DNA of 64,000 nt from JAAYED01 sp040772225. Lineage in GTDB: Bacteria; Chloroflexota; Anaerolineae; UBA1429. Position 1 is the first letter of the stretch; the number at the start of each line of letters is the position of its first letter. The translations under genes were made by a program, and so were the position numbers. Below are positions 7,398-16,267 of this stretch, piece by piece. The stretch covers positions 1,116,001 to 1,180,000 of the forward strand of contig JAXGYO010000002.1 in the NCBI GenBank assembly GCA_040772225.1, in the 5' to 3' direction. Below the pieces are notes generated by a model. It did not search any database. It was not told the DNA's origin and saw only the letters and a list, made by a program, of their open reading frames with translations.

Positions 7398-8522
7398 ATG
7401 GGGTTGGTACTCGTACGCTACGGTGAGATCGCGCTCAAGGGCCGGAACCGGCCGCTGTTTTTGCGCCGGCTCCGCCGTAACATCCGGGCTGCCCTCGCTG
7501 CCTGTGGCCTGCAGGGCACGGTATTCAGCGGCGGACGCCGAATCTACATAGATACGCCCTCTCCATGGGAGGCCCTCGATCCCCTGAGCCGCGTCTTTGG
7601 TATCGTTTCTGCCAGCCCTGTGTCCTCGGTTGCCCCGGACCTTGCCGCTATCACCGCGGAGGCCCTCGAGCAAGCGCACCACGAGGATCTCGTGCCGGGT
7701 CGAACCTTTCGCATCATGACCCGCCGCAGCGACAAGAGTTTCTCGATGCTTTCACCCCAGGTCGAAGACCACGTTGGGGCAGCCGTTGTTAAAGACACGG
7801 GGGCCACGGTCGACCTCTCACGCAGGGCAGAGCTTAGCATTGGCATCGAGATCGGCTCAGAGTCGGCCATGGTCTATAGCACCACCGTGCAAGGACCCGG
7901 CGGCTTGCCGGTTGGGATCGAAGGCCGCGTAGTGGCTCTTTTATCCGGCGGTCTGGACTCGCTCGTGGCGGCCTGGATGATGATGAAACGCGGCTGTGCC
8001 GTCATTCCCCTCCATGTCGCGATCCATCCCGCCGAGTCACAGACCGTGCTCGAACAGATCGCAGAACTGCAGCGCTTTAGCTACGGCTGGGAGATGAGAC
8101 CTATCCTCGTGGACTATCACACCACTGTGGAGCCACTGCTGCAGCGATTGCAGGGGCCGCGAGAGCGGCGCTGGACCTGTCTCGTGTGCAAGCACGCGAT
8201 GATGTCACAGGCCGCATCCATTGCAGCCGAACACGATGCCCACGGCATCGTCATGGGCGATTCGCTCGGCCAGGTGGCGAGCCAGACACTGCGCAACCTG
8301 GAGGCTGTTTCGCAAGGCATCGGATTGCCCATCCATCGGCCGCTGATTGGGATGGACAAGCTTGAGATCAGCGCGCTGGCGACACGGGTCGGACTGAACG
8401 AGCCCCCCGCGCGGGCCAGCACACCATGCCCCTATGTGCCAGATAGTCCGGTCACACGGGCTCCAGTAGACAGCTTTGCTGCTCTATGGGATCGCCTTGC
8501 ACGAGTCGAGGAGGCGTTATGA
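7398..8522 (+). CDS. thiI: tRNA 4-thiouridine synthase ThiI
   Basis: A 375-residue ThiI, the ATP-dependent enzyme that makes 4-thiouridine at position 8 of tRNA and can supply sulfur for thiamine. The N-terminus VLVRYGEIALKGRNRPLFLRRL is typical, followed by a THUMP region. The PP-loop is LLSGGLDSLVAAW, and TCLVCKHAMM and VMGDSLGQVASQTL are family motifs. There is no C-terminal rhodanese domain, so sulfur must come from a separate carrier or directly from a desulfurase, as in many bacteria outside the Proteobacteria. ATG at 7398 has GGAGG eight bases upstream. The stop overlaps the next start (ATGA), so the following lipoprotein is translationally coupled. Confidence 0.95.
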   Translation: MGLVLVRYGEIALKGRNRPLFLRRLRRNIRAALAACGLQGTVFSGGRRIYIDTPSPWEALDPLSRVFGIVSASPVSSVAPDLAAITAEALEQAHHEDLVPGRTFRIMTRRSDKSFSMLSPQVEDHVGAAVVKDTGATVDLSRRAELSIGIEIGSESAMVYSTTVQGPGGLPVGIEGRVVALLSGGLDSLVAAWMMMKRGCAVIPLHVAIHPAESQTVLEQIAELQRFSYGWEMRPILVDYHTTVEPLLQRLQGPRERRWTCLVCKHAMMSQAASIAAEHDAHGIVMGDSLGQVASQTLRNLEAVSQGIGLPIHRPLIGMDKLEISALATRVGLNEPPARASTPCPYVPDSPVTRAPVDSFAALWDRLARVEEAL

Positions 8523-11185
8523 GCACCTCTATTGTCACGCAGTCTCCAGTATGGCGCTGGACAGTACGATCTGGGATCGTCGCGTTGCTGGTCCTGTTAC
8601 TTGTGCTGTCACCCCTGTGCGGCTGTGCTCGCGAAAGGGGCAAAGCTGAGCCCGTGGAGGATGTTCAACTCCAAACCGCCACGGATACACCGACCATCGT
8701 CAGCCCGACGGCAACGATCGCCCCCGAACCATCGCAGACCCCATCGATGCTGAGTTCCCCCGCCCTCATCGGCATCATCGATCTGGGCGGGCCCGCCTTG
8801 CACGGGCGCCAACCCCTTGCGCTGGCACTGTCCGGGGCCTTTGTCTATGTGGCTAACGAAGCCACGGACAACCTGTCCGTCATTCGTGACGGCAGGGTTC
8901 AGAACGTGCTGCCGCTGCAGCCCGGACCCTACCATGCAGCCTATGGCGCCGATGCGGAACGTGCGTACCTGAGCGCTGAGCAAGCTCAGGTCATCTATGT
9001 CCTGGAAGCCGGGGAGATCGCCAACGTCTGGCCGCTCGCGTTTGCCCCAACCGCACTCGCCCTGGCAGACGAAACGCTATGGATTGGCGGGGCCGATGGG
9101 ACCATCGCCAGACTGGACGCCATCAGTGGCCATCTGGTCTCTACAGATGCCCCACTTGACGACGGGATGATCGTTGATCTCTTGAGCCCAGGCGGCGACT
9201 ATGTGCTTGCCGCCACATTTACACAGATTCATTTATATTCGCGGGCAGACGCGCGAATCATTGTTAGCCAGCCCTACCCGGGTTATCGGACCATGGCAGC
9301 CGGTGATGATGCCATCTATGTCTGTGCCTATGATCGTGACACCGACACCACGATCGTCGACGAGTTGAACGGCACATCCCTCTTGCTACAGAACAGGCTG
9401 ACGGTCCCTGACGACACTGTCGCGCTGGCGGTGGACGCCACCACCAATCGACTGGTCGCGGCCGGCAATATCACGAACCAGATCAGCCTGTACGATCTGA
9501 CAAGCGGCGACCTCCTGGCGACCACCGGGGCCGGACTCTCGCCTCAGCAGCTGGTATACGATCCGGCCAGCCAACTGATCTATGCCTCGTTTTTCGAGAG
9601 CGATACTGTAGCAGCGTTCGAATCGGAGACGCTCCGGCTGGAGCAGACAGTGCCGCTCACGCTGCGGGTAACGGCGCTCTTGGCCTCAGAGAGCTCGGAA
9701 ATGCTCTATGTGGGTCTCAATGACGGCACCGTGCGCGCGCTCGGTCCCCAGAGCGATGCGACCCTTCTCGCGGGCGCCGGATATCCCGCGGCTTTGGCAG
9801 AGCTGCCCGACGGCGCGGGCCTGGCGGTACTGGACAAAAGCCGCAAGGAGCTGGCGCTGTACGATACCGACATGCAGCGAACGCAGTTAGTCTCTGCCGG
9901 AGGCGCGGCACGCGGCCTCTATCTCGATACCACAAGCGATAGCCTGTTCGCCAATGGCACACGCCTCGCGCTGAGCACAGGCTCAACCGACGAGATTAGA
10001 TTCTCTGCCGGGCAGCCCGATGGTGGGCCTGTCCAGGTTGTGCGTGACACGACACAGGATGTCCTCTACGCCGTTGCGCTCAACGGGCTTGCGGGGTCAA
10101 ACGGGGGATATGTCGTCTACCGTCAGGACGGAGACCAATGGGCTGACACCAGGGTACCTGGGCGGTTGAGCGTTCTGGACATTGTTTTTGACCAGGCCAC
10201 GGACCGCTTTTTCGCAACCAACGGGCACATGGGCACCTATGGAGTACAGGTATTTGACACCCGGCTGGGGCAGGAAATACATTATGTAACATTGGAGGCG
10301 CCACCCGTCGCGCTTCTCTTGAGCAGCCAGTTTTCACATCTTTGGGTCGCGACGGCGGTTGCGGCATCGGCAGGCACGCCGGCCCATACTCTGGTCACTG
10401 CATATGACACGCGTGTCTTTGCGCCAGTGGCCAGCGTGCGGATTAACGATACCATCGCTCTGGCCACCGTCGATCGAGACAGCGGCAGGCTCCACCTGGC
10501 AGCCGCCAGCGGGGCCATCATCTACACGCTTCAGGACACGCCCCTGCCCCGGCCAAAGACGGCAGTGGAGCCTGTGCTCGCACCCGCGCAAACGTCCACT
10601 GCGCCCGCTGAGGTAATACCCGTGGAGAGCGCCAGCCCGCCAGTGGCCACTGCCACGCTGGCACCGACACCTTCCAAGATCGCGTCTCCGCTGCCAACAT
10701 ACACGCTGGCACCTACGGCCACAACGGCCCTCAGGTGCGAGATTCCTGTTCAGACTGATCTACAGGCAGCCTGGGAGTCGGCGGCATCGGAGCTGGGATG
10801 CCCAACCAGCGCTGCGATGCGCGATGACTGGGGCTGGCAGCCATTTGAGGGTGGGACTGCCTACTGGCGCCGCGACACCCGGCAGATCATTATGGCCCTC
10901 TCCAGCGGCACAATCTTGCCGTTTGAGGATCGTTGGCTCGAAGGTATGCCGGACCAGTCCTGCGAGGCGAACGCCCCGGAGGGCCTCTGGCAACCGATTC
11001 GCGGTTTCGGGCTTGTGTGGTGTGAGCAACCCGGAGTTCGTGACGCCCTTGGTTGGGCGCTGGAGCCGGAGGCTGTCTTCCAGAGCACCTACCAGCTCTT
11101 TAGCCGGGGCATTCTGTTTACCGGTAATGGACACGGCGTCATCTGGCTGGACAATCAGGGCACCTGGAAAGAACTTGTGCAATAG
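8519..11185 (+). CDS. Beta-propeller lipoprotein with C-terminal LGFP-like region
   Basis: An exported 888-residue lipoprotein. A hydrophobic signal (IVALLVLLLVLSPLCGC) ends in a lipobox with Cys36. After a Pro/Thr-rich stretch comes a long run of about 50-residue repeats of YncE/NHL character (for example YVANEATDNLSVIRDG, LVAAGNITNQISLYD, IYASFFESDTVAAFES), expected to form one or two beta-propellers up to about residue 670. A second Pro/Thr-rich linker leads to a C-terminal module (AAWESAASELGCPTSAA, WQPFEGGTAYWRRD, LGWALEPEA) that resembles LGFP-like repeats. Substrate and role are unknown. It overlaps thiI by four bases, with GGAGG eight bases before the ATG, and precedes malQ by 12 bases; no functional link is evident. 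Confidence 0.8.
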   Translation: MSTSIVTQSPVWRWTVRSGIVALLVLLLVLSPLCGCARERGKAEPVEDVQLQTATDTPTIVSPTATIAPEPSQTPSMLSSPALIGIIDLGGPALHGRQPLALALSGAFVYVANEATDNLSVIRDGRVQNVLPLQPGPYHAAYGADAERAYLSAEQAQVIYVLEAGEIANVWPLAFAPTALALADETLWIGGADGTIARLDAISGHLVSTDAPLDDGMIVDLLSPGGDYVLAATFTQIHLYSRADARIIVSQPYPGYRTMAAGDDAIYVCAYDRDTDTTIVDELNGTSLLLQNRLTVPDDTVALAVDATTNRLVAAGNITNQISLYDLTSGDLLATTGAGLSPQQLVYDPASQLIYASFFESDTVAAFESETLRLEQTVPLTLRVTALLASESSEMLYVGLNDGTVRALGPQSDATLLAGAGYPAALAELPDGAGLAVLDKSRKELALYDTDMQRTQLVSAGGAARGLYLDTTSDSLFANGTRLALSTGSTDEIRFSAGQPDGGPVQVVRDTTQDVLYAVALNGLAGSNGGYVVYRQDGDQWADTRVPGRLSVLDIVFDQATDRFFATNGHMGTYGVQVFDTRLGQEIHYVTLEAPPVALLLSSQFSHLWVATAVAASAGTPAHTLVTAYDTRVFAPVASVRINDTIALATVDRDSGRLHLAAASGAIIYTLQDTPLPRPKTAVEPVLAPAQTSTAPAEVIPVESASPPVATATLAPTPSKIASPLPTYTLAPTATTALRCEIPVQTDLQAAWESAASELGCPTSAAMRDDWGWQPFEGGTAYWRRDTRQIIMALSSGTILPFEDRWLEGMPDQSCEANAPEGLWQPIRGFGLVWCEQPGVRDALGWALEPEAVFQSTYQLFSRGILFTGNGHGVIWLDNQGTWKELVQ

Positions 11186-11197
11186 GGAGACTGGCAC

Positions 11198-12715
11198 ATG
11201 GCCAATAGCACCGAAAAGTGGCCTCGCCGCTGTGGGATCCTCTGTCACCCAACATGCTTCCCGAGCCCTTTTGGAATCGGCGACTTTGGTGAGGGGGCAT
11301 ATCGCTTTGTCGATTTCGCCAGCGCGGCGGGCCAATCAGTGTGGCAGATCTTGCCGCTCGGACCCACAGGGTATGGCGACTCGCCATACCAGCCCTTTTC
11401 CGCCTTTGCGGGGAATCCGCTGCTGATCGATCCTCGACAGCTGGTATCGGAGGGCCTGCTCACCACCGACGAAGCGGCCAGCGGGGGGCCATGGGACGAC
11501 TCGCGTGTCAACTATGGAGACGTCATTGGGTTCAAGCGAGCGCTCTTGACGACTGCCTACTCGCGGGTGGGGCAGACCTCCAGTGACTTTCAAGACGGTC
11601 TGAGCGCCTTTAGGGAGACCAACAACGCCTGGCTGGAGGACTATGCCCTCTTCATGGCCCTGAAGGAACGCCTGAACTGGGCGGCCTGGCCGGACTGGGA
11701 TCCTGCCCTGGTAAGGCGCGATCCTGAGACGCTCGACGGTTGGCGACAGGCACTGAGTGCTGAGATTGGCTATCATTGCTTTACCCAGTACCTCTTTGAG
11801 CAGCAGTGGCAACGCCTGCATCGTTATGCTTCGGAAAAAGGGCTCAGCATCATCGGGGATCTTCCCATCTTTGTCGGGCATGACAGCGCCGACGTATGGA
11901 GCAATCAGGAACTCTTCTATCTCGATCCCGCAGGACAGCCCACCGTCGTGGCCGGGGTACCGCCAGACTATTTCTCGCCCACAGGCCAACGATGGGGAAA
12001 TCCCCTGTACCGGTGGGACCTTATGGCCGAGCATGGCTATCGGTGGTGGGTCCGGCGACTATCGAGGGTCCTATCTCAGGTGGATGAGGTGCGGATAGAC
12101 CACTTTCGGGGCTTTGTGAACTACTGGGAGGTCCCTGCCGACGAGCAGACGGCGATCAACGGCCGCTGGCTGAAAGGGCCGGGGCGCGGCTTTTTCGATG
12201 CCGTCGCCGCTGCGATGGGCAACCTGCCGGTCATTGCTGAGGACCTTGGCATGATCACAGAGGACGTCACCGAACTGAGGCAGGAACTGGGCCTTCCCGG
12301 CATGACGGTGCTGCAGTTCGCCTTTGATGGCCAGCCGACGAATCCGCACCTGCCCTACAACCACGAGCGCAATAGCGTGGTCTACACGGGCACCCATGAC
12401 AATGACACCACGCTGGGCTGGTACAGTACCGCCAGCGAGCGCGAGGCACATCGCGTCAGGGTCTACACGGGCTCCGACGGCAGCGACATCTCCTGGCACC
12501 TGATTCGGCTGGCGATGACCTCGGTCGCCGATCTGGCGATCTACCCCCTTCAGGACATCCTGTCACTGGGCAGTTGGGCCCGCATGAACTCCCCTGGTGA
12601 GGCTCAGGCCAACTGGGCCTGGCGTTTTCGGGCTGAGGACCTGGATGACCGGCTGGCGGCGGGGCTGGCCGAGTTGGCGCTCGTGACCGGACGGCGAATT
12701 CTGCCGGAAAGCTAA
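11198..12715 (+). CDS. malQ: 4-alpha-glucanotransferase (amylomaltase)
   Basis: A 505-residue GH77 amylomaltase that transfers alpha-1,4-glucan segments in maltodextrin and glycogen metabolism. The protein begins RRCGILCHPTCFPSPFGIGD and has the LPLGPTGYGDSPYQPFSAFAGNP substrate region. The catalytic triad is visible: nucleophile Asp291 in VRIDHFRGF, acid/base Glu338 in IAEDLG and transition-state stabiliser Asp391 in GTHDNDT. Length is normal for the bacterial family. It sits 12 bases after the propeller lipoprotein, so thiI, the lipoprotein and malQ probably share one transcript. Confidence 0.96.
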   Translation: MANSTEKWPRRCGILCHPTCFPSPFGIGDFGEGAYRFVDFASAAGQSVWQILPLGPTGYGDSPYQPFSAFAGNPLLIDPRQLVSEGLLTTDEAASGGPWDDSRVNYGDVIGFKRALLTTAYSRVGQTSSDFQDGLSAFRETNNAWLEDYALFMALKERLNWAAWPDWDPALVRRDPETLDGWRQALSAEIGYHCFTQYLFEQQWQRLHRYASEKGLSIIGDLPIFVGHDSADVWSNQELFYLDPAGQPTVVAGVPPDYFSPTGQRWGNPLYRWDLMAEHGYRWWVRRLSRVLSQVDEVRIDHFRGFVNYWEVPADEQTAINGRWLKGPGRGFFDAVAAAMGNLPVIAEDLGMITEDVTELRQELGLPGMTVLQFAFDGQPTNPHLPYNHERNSVVYTGTHDNDTTLGWYSTASEREAHRVRVYTGSDGSDISWHLIRLAMTSVADLAIYPLQDILSLGSWARMNSPGEAQANWAWRFRAEDLDDRLAAGLAELALVTGRRILPES

Positions 12716-12815
12716 GCCGCATCCGATAGCTCAAACCTGTAGCGCCGAGGCGCAATCTTGCTACCAGCCTGAGCAGCCGAGCAGCGAATCCTCCCGACAT
12801 CGTCCATGCTTCTGT

Positions 12816-12844
12816 TTGGGTCTCTGCTCGCCTGCTGGTATCCT
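12816..12844 (+). promoter_or_regulatory. Putative trxB promoter
   Basis: TTGGGT (12816-12821) and TATCCT (12839-12844) are 17 bases apart with TGG before the -10 (extended type). Confidence 0.4.
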
Positions 12845-12887
12845 TGAAAAATACGATAATCAGAGCCTACGACGTCAGGAGGAGATC

Positions 12888-13892
12888 ATGACGGGCTTGT
12901 CTATTTCACTTGACCTGAGCAGACTGCGCGGTGAGCAAAAGGCACCGCAGGATTCTGCAGTTGAGCGCGACTTGATCATCATCGGAGCAGGTCCAGCCGG
13001 ACTCACCGCAGGTCTTTATGCGGGGCGCGCCCTGCTGAAACCTCTCATTCTGGTGGGTCAGTCTTTGGGGGGGCAAGCTGCAGCGACCAGTGAGATGGAA
13101 AACTATCCGGGCTTTCCCCGGGGCGTGGGCGGAATGGACCTGACCCAGCTGATGGCTGAGCAGGCTGAGCGATTCGGCGCCGAGATCGCCTACGAGGAAG
13201 TGACTTCTGTCGATCTGAGCGCCTATCCCTTTACGGTCACAACGTACGGGCCGCAGTTCAAGGCGAGGAGCCTGATCATAACAACCGGCGCATCGCCCCG
13301 AAAGCTAGGTGTGCCGGGCGAAGAGGAATTCACCGGCCACGGCGTATCATACTGCGCCACCTGTGATGGTTTCTTTTACCGTGACAAGCGTATTGTGGTC
13401 GTAGGCGGCGGTGACAGTGCCGTGGACGAGGGGATCTACCTCACTCGCTTCGCCAGCGAAGTCACCATTGTGCACCGTCGCAACCAACTGCGCGCAAGCC
13501 AGATTCTGCAGGAACGCGCCCGCGCAAATGAAAAGATTCGATTCGTTTGGGACACGGTCGTGGATGAGATCGTCGGAGACCAAATGGTGACCGGTGTGCG
13601 GATGCATAACGTCAAGACAGGGGAAGAGGTAACGATGCCCACCGACGGCGTCTTTATCTATGCTGGCTTGATCCCGAATACCCATCTTTTTCGCGGCCAA
13701 CTCGAACTCACGCCAGAGGGCTATATCATCGCAGACAAGCGGCAGCGCACCAGCGTGCCCGGGGTCTATGCGGCGGGCGATGTCCAGGATCCCTGGTTCC
13801 GTCAGACGGTTATCGCTGCCGGGGCCGGCGCCGCGGCAGCGATCGAGGCAGAGCGGTATCTGGCCGAAAAGGACTTTGAGGAGCAGCGATAG
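12888..13892 (+). CDS. trxB: Thioredoxin-disulfide reductase
   Basis: A 334-residue flavoprotein that passes electrons from NADPH to thioredoxin. The FAD site IIGAGPAGLTAGLY is near residues 32-44. The redox-active CATC is at residues 156-159 (YCATCDGFF). The NADPH-binding VVVGGGDSAVDEG follows, and the C-terminal FAD motif is GVYAAGDVQDPWFRQTVIAAGAGAAAA. ATG at 12888 has AGGAGGAG four to eight bases upstream. About 20 extra residues precede the usual start, a poorly conserved extension. The gene appears monocistronic, with a hairpin terminator downstream. Confidence 0.95.
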   Translation: MTGLSISLDLSRLRGEQKAPQDSAVERDLIIIGAGPAGLTAGLYAGRALLKPLILVGQSLGGQAAATSEMENYPGFPRGVGGMDLTQLMAEQAERFGAEIAYEEVTSVDLSAYPFTVTTYGPQFKARSLIITTGASPRKLGVPGEEEFTGHGVSYCATCDGFFYRDKRIVVVGGGDSAVDEGIYLTRFASEVTIVHRRNQLRASQILQERARANEKIRFVWDTVVDEIVGDQMVTGVRMHNVKTGEEVTMPTDGVFIYAGLIPNTHLFRGQLELTPEGYIIADKRQRTSVPGVYAAGDVQDPWFRQTVIAAGAGAAAAIEAERYLAEKDFEEQR

Positions 13893-13925
13893 CGCTGGAA
13901 ACTACCCCCCCGCGTAACGCTCTCC

Positions 13926-13955
13926 GAACCCGGCGGCTGCCCTGTCGCCGGGTTC
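13926..13955. terminator. Hairpin between convergent trxB and methyltransferase genes
   Basis: A perfect 10-base-pair stem (13926-13935 with 13946-13955) closes a ten-base loop. A modest T-rich stretch follows on the plus strand and the methyltransferase stop codon directly abuts the stem, so it may end transcription from both sides. Confidence 0.65.
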
Positions 13956-14777
13956 TTAATGTTTGCGTGCCACGACAATGATGTGCGAGCCCAGATCGAG
14001 GCAACCGGGTTCCCGGGAGGCCTCAATCTCCAACTCGATCAGGTGCCGCCACATCCGCTCGTCACTGCGCCAGGTAAACAAGAGATCCTTCCAGGTAGAG
14101 GTCAGACAATTGCTGGCAGAGATGGCCATTACTTCGGTCCCCGCGGACGCAACAAACTCCTTGAACTCTTGCGCGCGGAATGCATGCCAGAATTGATCCA
14201 ACGGCGCCACCTGCCGAGGGCCGAGCTCTCCCGTCCGGACGATCTCACGATTGAGCTCTGGCTCATCATGGCTGAGAATGGCAGGCAAGTTTTCATGCAA
14301 CGTGCCAAAGAGGCTCCTGGCGCTGAGCACGAGCAGGCCGCCGGAGCGCGTGACGCGCACCAACTCGGCCAGGGCCTTACCGCGGTCGTCGTGAACATAG
14401 CTCAGAGGCCCCCCGAGGCATACCACGGCGTCGAACTCCCCTTCGTACAGATCATCAGGAAAGCCGCGCATATCTGCCTCGTACCAGGCATCAACAACGT
14501 TCCCATATCCCATCGCTGTAGCGTTGCGCTGGTTGCGCTGCAGTTTCTCTGCAGAACGGTCAACCACCACCAGATGATCTACAATCTGCGCCAGCTCGCG
14601 CGTGAATCGCCCTGCGCCGGCACCCACCTCGAGCACCCTGTCCACCCTGGAAAGATAGGTCTGCAGGTAGTGGGTATGCACAGCAAAGTCGACCTGCTGC
14701 AAGGGATCCGCCTGCCATCGAGCCCAGTCGTCCTGATCGGTCGGCCTTGGTTCTGCCCATCCAGCTTCGAAACTCAT
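13956..14777 (-). CDS. SAM-dependent class I methyltransferase
   Basis: A 273-residue Rossmann-type methyltransferase. Motif I is VLEVGAGAGRFTRELA, with the acidic residue ending strand two in LVVVDRS. FDAVVCLGGPLSYVHD and a post-motif LVRVTRSGGLLVLSARS strand complete the SAM-binding fold. The C-terminal half is less conserved and gives no clear substrate; small-molecule or ubiquinone-type methylation are common for such proteins. ATG at 14777 has AGGAG about nine bases upstream. It lies 86 bases after the amidohydrolase on the same strand and may be read through from it. Confidence 0.8.
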   Translation of the reverse strand: MSFEAGWAEPRPTDQDDWARWQADPLQQVDFAVHTHYLQTYLSRVDRVLEVGAGAGRFTRELAQIVDHLVVVDRSAEKLQRNQRNATAMGYGNVVDAWYEADMRGFPDDLYEGEFDAVVCLGGPLSYVHDDRGKALAELVRVTRSGGLLVLSARSLFGTLHENLPAILSHDEPELNREIVRTGELGPRQVAPLDQFWHAFRAQEFKEFVASAGTEVMAISASNCLTSTWKDLLFTWRSDERMWRHLIELEIEASREPGCLDLGSHIIVVARKH

Positions 14778-14863
14778 GTTGCACTCCTCTCCTATCGCCT
14801 GATTGATCCCCTGGTCTCCAAGACTCAGGCCAATGCCTGGTAACATGGTCACGCACAATACAG

Positions 14864-16024
14864 CTACGAAAGGGCAAGCAATCCGAGTGCCGACGCGGGG
14901 CCCAGCCCCACCAGGCTGCCTCGCTTGAGCGTGAATGCCGGGCGCAGACGCTGGTTTCCTCGCATGGTGCTGCCTTCGCTGTCAGTGTAGATATAGTCCC
15001 CCTCTTCGAGCCGCAGCAGGCTGATATCTGCCTCAGCGCCTGGCGTCAGGTGGCCAAGGCGACTCGCCTGGCCGATACATGCCGCAGGGGCGGCTGTGGC
15101 GCGCGCGATGACATCACTCAGCGACATCCCCATACAGAGGAACTTGGAGAGCGTCGTGGGGAGATCTATCACCGGCGATAGCAGACTATAGGTGTGCAGA
15201 TCGCTGGAGATAATGTCCGGCACAAAGCCCTGCTCCAGCGCCGCCTGTGCCACGGCAAAGCTAAAACTGCCTGCGCCGTGCCCCACATCAAATAGCACGC
15301 CCCTCTGACGCGCACTCTGGACGCTCCCTCGTACCCTGCCACCCTCGTCGATGAGCCCGCCATCTTTACCATGGTACATATGAGTCACAATGTCACCGCA
15401 CCGCAGCAGTTCCAGCACTGCATCCAGTGGTGCATTCATGCGCCTGGCACTGCCAATGTGTACCATCACTGGCTTGCCCACAGCCTCCGCCACGCCTATG
15501 GCCCTCGCCAATAGATCCGGGGCCCGGTGGGCGCCAACGCGATCCATCCGCGCTTTGATGCCCAGTATCTCCGGGGCACGCGCCACACGGATAGCCAGAG
15601 CCTCATCGAGATTGCGTTCATCCTCCAATTCCCCGATCTGGTCGCCTATCATCCCCGGATACGCAATGTTCAGAAAAGCATAGAGCTCTGTCTGTGAGGC
15701 ATCGATGATCCAGCGCTTCAGGCTGGGATAGGTGTAGGCACCGGCAGAGCCCGCATCCACTGCGGTGGTGACCCCATGCGCAAGGCAGCTGGCATCTGCA
15801 TCGATCCCATAGTGCGACACGCCCCAGTGTACGTGGACGTGCATATCGATCAGTCCCGGTACCACCAGCATGCCACTGGCGTCCAGGACCTGTCGCGCTG
15901 CCATGACATCCAGCTCAGCACCGGTCCTGACCACGTGGCCTCCCTCGATTGCCACGTCCAGGCTGCCGTCGACGTTGTGAAGCGGGTCGAGCACATGCCC
16001 GCCACGGATCAGAATATCGTACAT
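14864..16024 (-). CDS. Amidohydrolase/deacetylase family metallohydrolase
   Basis: A 386-residue amidohydrolase-superfamily enzyme. The N-terminal small domain YDILIRGGHVLDP leads into VVPGLIDMHVHVHWG, holding the HxH metal pair. Further likely ligands are the Lys in LGIKAR, His in VMVHIG and THMYHG, and Asp in ISSDLHTYS; GHLTPGAEADISLL closes the small domain. This pattern resembles the EF_0837/AHA-type deacetylases (PRK09237) and dihydroorotases. The substrate is not predictable. ATG at 16024 has GGGAGG close upstream. It diverges from a URO-D-like gene, and a palindrome spans its -35. Confidence 0.82.
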   Translation of the reverse strand: MYDILIRGGHVLDPLHNVDGSLDVAIEGGHVVRTGAELDVMAARQVLDASGMLVVPGLIDMHVHVHWGVSHYGIDADASCLAHGVTTAVDAGSAGAYTYPSLKRWIIDASQTELYAFLNIAYPGMIGDQIGELEDERNLDEALAIRVARAPEILGIKARMDRVGAHRAPDLLARAIGVAEAVGKPVMVHIGSARRMNAPLDAVLELLRCGDIVTHMYHGKDGGLIDEGGRVRGSVQSARQRGVLFDVGHGAGSFSFAVAQAALEQGFVPDIISSDLHTYSLLSPVIDLPTTLSKFLCMGMSLSDVIARATAAPAACIGQASRLGHLTPGAEADISLLRLEEGDYIYTDSEGSTMRGNQRLRPAFTLKRGSLVGLGPASALGLLALS

Positions 16025-16049
16025 CACGCCTCCCGGCTGGTATATAGTG

Positions 16050-16077
16050 ATTCTAGAGCAGCCTGACCAACGGTCAA
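16050..16077 (-). promoter_or_regulatory. Promoter of the amidohydrolase gene
   Basis: TTGACC (16072-16077) and TAGAAT (16050-16055) are 16 bases apart; the start codon lies about 20 bases beyond the predicted start. Confidence 0.6.
16064..16076. promoter_or_regulatory. Palindromic operator candidate
   Basis: TGACCAACGGTCA is a perfect 5-3-5 inverted repeat. It overlaps the -35 of the amidohydrolase promoter, where a repressor would block polymerase. No linked regulator gene is visible. Confidence 0.35.
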
Positions 16078-16198
16078 GCGCCAAAGCTACCAGATGCTGC
16101 GGACGGGAGCCCGCGCGAAACCCGCTGCCTTGAATCGGCGAGTTCCCGGTTGCCAGTGCTTGTCTGGCCCGCCTGAAGAGCGATAAACGTGCACATGC

Positions 16199-16227
16199 TT
16201 GAGCCCGGCTGTCTACCGCACTAGAAT
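16199..16227 (+). promoter_or_regulatory. Promoter of the URO-D-like gene
   Basis: TTGAGC (16199-16204) and TAGAAT (16222-16227) are 17 bases apart, 40 bases before the ATG. Confidence 0.6.
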
Positions 16228-16267
16228 AAGGCCGGGTCAGGCGGAGCAGCGAGAAGGGGGAGGGGCC

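Noticed and set aside
13959..14843. A 294-codon plus-strand frame opposite the methyltransferase
   Set aside because: The minus frame has SAM-binding motifs and a ribosome binding site; this one has neither.
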